In this document: in pieces, positions 56,768 to 64,000 of the stretch | How positions within the stretch are numbered: the stretch's first letter is position 1 | Layout: each line of letters begins with the position of its first letter | Assembly (NCBI GenBank): GCA_002104905.1 | Contig: MCFE01000434.1 | Coordinates: 1-64,000, forward strand | Source: Basidiobolus meristosporus CBS 931.73 | Lineage: Eukaryota; Basidiobolomycota; Basidiobolomycetes; Basidiobolales; Basidiobolaceae | Length of the DNA stretch: 64,000 nucleotides | Reading direction: 5' to 3' | Made by a program: the position numbers and the translations under genes | Notes under the pieces: model-generated | What the model saw: the letters and a program-made list of their open reading frames with translations, nothing else | The model's database searches: none | Told to the model about the DNA's origin: nothing

Positions 56768-57644
56768 ATTTCTCTGTACTATTATATCGGACATCATATT
56801 TTGTAATAAAGTTCATTTGTATTCAAAGTTCATCATTTGAAGGTTCACTGCATTTGGCTTTACCGAGAGTGGGCAAAATAATTCATTTGATTACCTTAAG
56901 CTGTAGTTCACGTATTATTGCGTACGGCAATGCCAAGTAGGTGGTCCACCCAAAGAGCCGGCATGCCCGGAACCTTCCGACATAGGATAATGGATAAATT
57001 ACGAGAATACTCGGAGAGGCGCGAGTACTATTTAGGTACGCAGATCGTATATTGGCTGAGGTAATTAATCGGGGTATCGGGTAACTCCGTGTCGGCTGGG
57101 AATTTATAAAGAAATATGATGTGCAACCCTGTAGCCCTGGCCAACCCGTTAATTCTCACTGAAAAAAGAGATTTAGATTGCCACACTGATTCGGCCAAAA
57201 TTTCCATTTTCAGCGAGGGGACGTGTATATGGGCAAACCCAGTGTTTGCATGATCTCATCATGGCATACCATTTGGGATGTTTTCTCTTGCTTAATTCCA
57301 TGATTTGGCGATCGGTGGATTTTTGCCAAATGTTCAGTAGAACTCGCATGACCGTAAACCATCAATCATGTGCCTGGTGTAAAAAAATCCAGTTAGTCCC
57401 TTAAGCTGCTTCTGACGGCAGCAACAAATCAAATTTTGGATCAATAAAGATAAATTACATTAGTCTTTCTCCATACTGTTCCCGATAAAGAATCAAGATA
57501 ATGATCATTTGTACATTGCCGTAATTTCTTTCTTTTTCCACATGAAATGTGAGCCTTGGTATAATCCTGTTCTCGATATGCGATAAGAAATTGATATAAA
57601 TATGCACGCCAGGGCATCCAAACGGTATAGCTCCTCAAGTAAAC
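56768..57644. promoter_or_regulatory. promoter region of GDH copy 6
   Basis: 877 bp. TATAAAT at 57595-57601 (-50). Six GATAA sites on the plus strand (about 56977, 56983, 57448, 57485, 57497 and 57581), more than the two or three expected on both strands by chance. Confidence 0.5.
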
Positions 57645-59115
<1,471 letters not shown>

Positions 59116-59330
59116 ATTTTTGAACAGATTACTTGAAGCTCAAGATATATTCCACATGTAATTATATAAATTAGCAATAAATTAAACAGCATCAAATTGT
59201 AATCCCAATTGGTCATATAAATTCCCGGAAATTGATTTATTAGCGGTTGATTATCGTTTACCCAATGTGTGAAGTTTAGATCAAGTTCTTTTCTCCGAGG
59301 CCGGATAGATACTTTTGTGTCTGTATTAAA

Positions 59331-59840
59331 TCATACTAAACAAAGTTCAACAGTTGGAATCTTCCGAAGGAGGGTACAGAAACTTTTACCTTCCAAGAAA
59401 TCCGCCGCCATCAGAAGTTCCAACGCGATCTCAGGTTCGATCTTGGAACCGAAATCCGGCATCTCTGAGGTCGAGTTGGTGTATTTCAGCTTGTAATAAA
59501 GGTATTGGCACACCCTCTCCAGGATCACCGCCCTGGTGAAGAAATTCGTCTATTTTAGCCCAGTTCGATGTGCGCTACCGGATTGTCAACGAGTTACCTA
59601 ATCTCGCGGAAGTGGATCTCATTCTCCAAGGACTCGGTAAACGGGCCTGGTTGGTTTGTATTCGTTAGTTTGGGGGTTTCCTTCTTTTTTTTGGCTTGGT
59701 GTCTCGTAGAGCGTACCATTCGAGCTTAACATGTTCCGAATCGTCCCTGATCCTAGGGCCGCTTGTTTGCTAATGTGAAATTCGAACCCGTCGGAGCTTG
59801 TTAGAGTTACGAAGGTGGTATCTTGGCTTTCTTCAGTCAT
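59331..59840 (-). CDS. ELC1: Elongin C
   Basis: Minus strand exons 59840-59717, 59646-59598 and 59532-59390, plus a possible last exon 59335-59331. Spliced fully it gives 106 residues; if the last 54-nt intron is kept the frame stays open and ends at the same stop (124 residues). The BTB/Skp1 fold of Elongin C is clear after splicing: [60 protein letters not shown] and EMPDF...[14 protein letters not shown]. The ATG at 59840 (MTEESQD) is preferred over one 47 codons upstream, because similarity starts there. Elongin C joins Elongin A or a SOCS-box/VHL-type protein in cullin ubiquitin ligases. Convergent with GDH copy 6. Confidence 0.88.
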
Positions 59841-59984
59841 GTGGAAGCTTGCAAAGGTGAGGTCACGATGACTGTCTTGTGGTGATAATCCATTTTGTAT
59901 CATGTGATTTGGGAGGGCATGCCCGATCAAATAGCATGCAATGGCTGGTATCCGATAATTGAGTTCATTCCCTCCATACATGCC

Positions 59985-60774
59985 GCAGATCTAATCATTA
60001 TATTTTTATATTTGACTCTGGCTAGTGGTTTTGTGAGGTATCTGTAATCACTTCATCTGTAGGACAGTAAACTAAGTTGTTCCCTATAGCTTTCCATATG
60101 AAATGATATCTAACATCTAAGTGCGCAGTTCCTGCATAAAAAGCTGGATTTCTCACTAATTGTATATATTCTTGATTATCTTGAAATATAGTAGTTGGGT
60201 GTATTTGATATAATCATAAATCTTTGAGGAGCTTCCACAGCCACATTGTCTCTTTTGTGGCCTCCCAAGCTGCTATATAATCTGCCTCTGTGGCCCAAAA
60301 TGCTGTGGTAGACTGCTTTCTTGAATTCCATGATATTTCTCCTTTGTAGTGAAGAAAGCTGTATCCTGTGGTGGTTCCTCTGTGTACTGATTCTTTCCCA
60401 AATCTGTATCAAAGTAACCCATCAGGCTGGCCCATATAAGCATTTTCATGAAGTCCCTCATTTGAGAATGCAGCTCTGATATTCATTTGATGAGTTGAAC
60501 ACTTACATCGGGATGCAACAGCCTATATTTACTTGTGGAGTTGGACTTGATTACCGGTGCCCAGGCTTCTGTGTAGTCTAAATATTGATTTAGGGTTAGT
60601 TACTGCCTGGAGCTCATTTACATGGAATGAGTAGCATTGGCTAGGTTTGGACCCTAGTTTATATTGTTGTTTAGGCTACTTCAATTCAGTTTGAACTTTT
60701 TTTTGTATTTAACTCTCAAATTCAACCTATTTCTGATCATTATGCTCAAGTACTCAGAGCTAATGTGTCCATAT
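59985..60774 (-). mobile_element. copia RT/RNase H remnant with internal deletion
   Basis: Read on the minus strand. About 60480-60620 gives the start of reverse transcriptase (EAWAPVIKSNST, then QMNIRAAFSNEGLHENAYMGQPDG in broken frames). It joins directly to RNase H (YFDTDLGK, TTTGYSFLHYKGEISWNSRKQ, ATEADYIAAWEATKETMW) down to about 60010. The catalytic middle of RT is missing, and stops and frameshifts are present. No LTR is visible on its left. Confidence 0.75.
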
Positions 60775-61121
60775 TGCTGTAAGAGTCTTGGAGATATTGG
60801 AAGTAATGTGCAAACAAGTAGATTGTGTGGTTTCTCTTAGTGATTTATTGAATGTAAAAGTAGTGTTTGTACTATTGCATGCTACTGGCATACCAAGCAC
60901 ATATAATATGCTTAGGAAGGCTCCAAGAGCATGTGTGCAAAGTTTGGAGCTGTTTGGATAACTTTAAGAATTATCAAGTTCTGGGTACCTGATATTTTAG
61001 TAAAAATATTTTAAGTAAATCACAACAAGGAATTTGGTCATTATTCTCTAGGATATGTAGGTAATGATCCAAGTGACTAGGTTGGGTGAGTATTTAGGCG
61101 GAATTACAAGTGTTGCTAACA
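60775..61121 (-). repeat. copia LTR (3' LTR of a minus-strand element)
   Basis: 347 bp beginning TGCTGTAAGAG and ending GCTAACA on the plus strand, alignable throughout with the LTR at 1321-1668 but more diverged. Directly to its right lies a polypurine-tract-like CACTTTCACTC (reverse complement GAGTGAAAGTG) and then RNase H on the minus strand, which fits a 3' LTR. Confidence 0.85.
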
Positions 61122-61890
61122 CTTTCACTCAACTAAATGCTCATACTGACCAGTCCTTATTGTGACCTAAGATATTGAAATTTGTCTCTAGCTAATGGAA
61201 TGGTAAATATGTCCGCAATCATCGCATCTGTAGAAGAGTAAAATAACTGAACTAAGTTCTTCTCTATAGCTTCATGAATGAAATAATGTCTGATCTCTAT
61301 GTGCTTGTATCTAGCATGAAAAGCAGGATTTTTACTTATTCATATACATCCTTGATTTTCTTAAAATGATCTAATAATTAACTTTTGACATAAGTCAAAG
61401 TACTTGAAAGGAGTTCTTACCCACTTTACTTCTTCTGTAGCCTCACAGGCTGCCATATTTTCTGCTTCTGTTATGGAAAGTGCTACAGTTGGTTGCTTTC
61501 TTGAATTCCATGATATTGCTGCTTTGCAGTAGAGAAAGGTATAACCTGTTGTGAATCTTCTGTCTTTGGACATTTGTCCCCAACCAGCACCAGAGTATTT
61601 CACAAGATCCTGTTTTGTATTTTTATACTTGTACCTCAAGCAGACATCAGCAGCCTCTTTTTACGCGGCTAAAAGTCTGCTTAACTACTGCAATATGATC
61701 AGATCTATAGTTCTGATTATGCTGGCTGACAACCCTCACCAAATGAGATATCTTGACATGTTCCAAGCATGATATACATCAGACTGCCAGCCATAGGTTG
61801 GTAGGGGTATCCTGGGCTTTAAGGTGGCACCAAGCTCTTTTGATTTGTTTGAGTTTGGACTAAGCTGAGGTTTGTCTCCATTGTGGTAGC
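61122..61890 (-). mobile_element. copia RNase H and RT end, remnant
   Basis: Minus strand: RNase H (YSGAGWGQMSKDRRFTTGYT, AAISWNSRKQPTVALSITEAE) at about 61361-61639, then the RT thumb region with MAGSLMYIMLGTCQDI-like sequence to 61885. It is interrupted by a solo LTR at 61891 and can be followed only about 20 bases beyond it. Stops and deletions show it is inactive. Confidence 0.8.
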
Positions 61891-62244
61891 TGTTGTAAGA
61901 GTCTTGGAGATATTGGAAGTGATTGGGAGAACAAGTAGATAATGTGGTTTTCACTTAATGATTTATTGAATGTAAAAGTAGTATTTATACTTTTACCAGG
62001 TCTTGGCATTACAAACACATAGAATAGGTTAAGGAAGGTCCCAAGAGCATGTGTGCAAAGTTTGGGGCTGTTTGGACAATTTTGAGAATTTTCATGTTCT
62101 GGATACCTGGTATTTTGGTGAAAATATTCTAAGTAAATCCCAACAAGGAATTTGGTCAGTATTCTCTAGGATTTGAAGGTAATGATCTAAGTGACTAAGT
62201 TAGGTGAATATTTAGGTGGAAATACAAATTTTTACAACAGTAGC
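61886..62244 (-). mobile_element. solo copia LTR with 5-bp target site duplication
   Basis: The LTR is 61891-62239 (349 bp, TGTTGTAA...TTACAACA). It is flanked by GTAGC at 61886-61890 and GTAGC at 62240-62244, an exact 5-bp duplication as made by copia integrases. No internal sequence is attached, so it is a product of LTR-LTR recombination. Inserted into an older copia remnant; close in sequence to the LTR at 1321-1668. Confidence 0.93.
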
Positions 62245-62266
62245 TACCAGTTTACAGTCTTTGAAA

Positions 62267-62577
62267 TGTAGTAAAAAGTTGTAATTGCATCCAAATACTC
62301 ACCAAGCATGGTCACTTAGATCATTACCTACATATCCTAGATAACACTGACCAAATTTTTTGTTAAGATTTACTTAAAATATTTCTACCATGATATCAGG
62401 TACAGAGAACATGAAAATTCTCAATGTAGTCCAAGCAGCCCCATACTTTGCACACATGTTCTTCTAACCTTCCTAAGCCTATTATATGTGCTTGGTATGT
62501 CAAGATCATGTAATAGTATAAACAATACACTTACACTCAATAAACAATTGAGTGATAACCACAAAATCTACAAGCTC
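62267..62577 (+). repeat. copia LTR, plus orientation, 3' truncated
   Basis: Aligns in the opposite orientation to the other LTRs, from TGTAGTAAAA through CACTTAGATCATTACC and TTTGCACACATG to ACCACAAAATCTACAAGCTC. The last 35-40 bp of the LTR, up to the terminal CA, are missing, and reverse-transcriptase sequence follows at once. Confidence 0.8.
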
Positions 62578-63834
62578 TATAATCACCAGATGGGTGTTGA
62601 AGTGCATTTTTTAATGGAGAACTTGATGAAGACATTACATGGACCAGCCTGATGGGTTTGCTGACCAAGATTAACCTCAAATGGTTTGCAAGCTTAAAAA
62701 TCTTTATATGACTTCAATCAACCATCAAGAGACCGGAATTAAGATATAGATCCTTATTTGGAATCTTTGAGTTTCCTAAGAAGTGCTGCTGACTATAGTA
62801 TCTAATCTAGGCTAGACAAAGCAAATGCACTTCTATTGGCACTATATGTTGGTGACCCTGTTATAGCCACCAATAACCAATATACACTGGAAGTTACTGA
62901 ATCTAGCCTATCTAAGGAGTCCAAGACATCCAGTCTTGGAAAACTCAGTTACTACTTGGGAATAAAGCTCTCCATAGACAGAAGTACCCAGACTATAACC
63001 CCAAGCCAGTCCAAGTATACTCAAGACTTACACAACAAGTACCAAATGGAAGACTTTATCTGGCAGCAACCTCAATAGAGACAACTCTTGAGTTGTTCAA
63101 AACTCAACCAAATCAAGAGCACTTAGTGCCATCTGAAAGCTCATAATTCCCTTACCAGTCTATAGTTGGCAGTTTGCTGCATATCATGCTTGGAACTGGT
63201 TCAGATATTTTCATATTCAGTGGGAGTTGTCAGCTAGCATAGTCAGAACTATTGGCCTGATTATATTGCAGAAATTAAGCAGATTTTTAGATACCTAAAA
63301 GAAATTGAGATATATGCTTAAGATTCACCTATAAGGATGCAGAACACAATTTTATGGGATACTCTGCTGCTGATTGGGGACAAAGCTCCAAAGATAGAAG
63401 ATCCATCACAACATACACCTTTGATTACTGTAAAGAAGCAATTTCATGGGAGCCAAGAAAGCAACCAACCATATCACTTTCCACCACAGAGGCAAAGTAT
63501 ATGGCAGCCTATGTAGCTACAAAAGAAGCAATGTGGCTAAGAAAGCTTGCAAAGACTTAGGCTTATGTCAAATAACACCTATAAATCTATTTCAAGATAA
63601 TCAAGGATGCATACAATCAGGTAGATATCCTACTTTTTGTGCTGGAAGTAAGCACATAGATATTTGGCATCATTTCATATGAGAAGCTATAGAGAATAAC
63701 TTGGTTGACTTAGCTTACTGTCTTACTGATGAAATGATTGCAGACATAGTTACCAAACCATTAGCTAGAGACAAATTGGAATATCTTAGGTCATAACTAG
63801 CACTAGTCAGTATGAGCATTTAGTTGAGTGGGGG
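62578..63834 (+). mobile_element. copia RT and RNase H, plus-strand remnant
   Basis: RT is recognisable as HQM..., FLNGELDED, DQPDGFADQD-like pieces at about 62585-62690 in broken frames, then ALYVGDPVIATNN and LGKLSYYLGIKLSIDRSTQTITPSQSKY at 62836-63078 (the YVDD box is replaced by YVGD). RNase H (YSAADWGQSSKDRRSITTYTF, ISWEPRKQPTISLSTTEAKYMAAYVATKEAMWLRK) is at 63354-63560, and a GAGTGGGGG polypurine tract at 63826-63834. gag, protease and integrase are absent. Confidence 0.85.
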
Positions 63835-64000
63835 TGTTATAAAAGCTTGTCATTACACGTAAATATACACCCAGCTTAGTCACATAGATCTTTACCTACA
63901 AATCTAAGAGAATACTGACCAAATTCCTAATAAGGATCTACTATGAGTATTTTCACCAAAATATCAAGTATCTACTTCATAATAATTTTCAAAGTTATCC
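63835..64000 (+). repeat. copia LTR, plus orientation (3' LTR, cut by window edge)
   Basis: Starts TGTTATAAAAGC right after the polypurine tract and aligns with the first 166 bp of the family LTR (CTTAGTCACATAGATC, AGAATACTGACCAAATTCC, TTTTCACCAAAATATC). It continues past the window. Confidence 0.85.

Overview
The window looks like nuclear DNA of a fungus, most likely an early-diverging (non-Dikarya) lineage. Genes are split by short introns (mostly 53-95 nt) with GT...AG ends and CTAAC-like branch sites. Fungus-typical families are present: an APSES/ankyrin MBF-type factor, a Pho80-like cyclin, a PX/DUF3818 protein and a DUF7025-type AAA ATPase. Beside them sit genes that Dikarya generally lack: a WNK kinase and a GLUD-type ~487-residue glutamate dehydrogenase. 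No species is claimed.

Layout. 1-1.7 kb: minus-strand Ty1/copia remnant with a 348-bp LTR. 2-25 kb: single-copy genes, namely AAA ATPase, cytochrome P450, serine dehydratase-like protein, U2 snRNP A', CCT1 chaperonin, DUF2358-like mitochondrial protein, Cdc42, WNK kinase, PX/DUF3818 protein, Pho80-like cyclin and RNA polymerase III subunit C31. 25.7-38.8 kb: six head-to-tail copies of a 506-residue PHO89/PiT sodium-phosphate symporter, one with a +1 frameshift. 39-45.3 kb: LARP7/Pof8-like protein, MBF-type factor and PRP18. 46-59.1 kb: six copies of glutamate dehydrogenase in the order + - - + + +, the last with four +1 insertions. 59.3-59.8 kb: Elongin C. 60-64 kb: nested copia remnants, including a clean solo LTR with a 5-bp target duplication.

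The main signal is that two nutrient-handling genes (phosphate uptake and ammonium/glutamate interconversion) have each been amplified to six copies within about 34 kb. Coding parts are nearly identical while most spacers have diverged, as expected from gene conversion or selection for dosage. GDH copy 1 is a visible mosaic: its diverged, intron-bearing 5' end joins a tract almost identical to the intronless copies. Five of the six symporter genes share two short upstream blocks at fixed distances from the ATG (CGTGGTTAC near -360 to -380 and CCAAT near -226 to -250). A Pho80-type cyclin gene lies 2 kb from the symporter array. Exon coordinates were derived by hand from splice signals and reading-frame continuity; gene names rest on recognised motifs, not on database searches.
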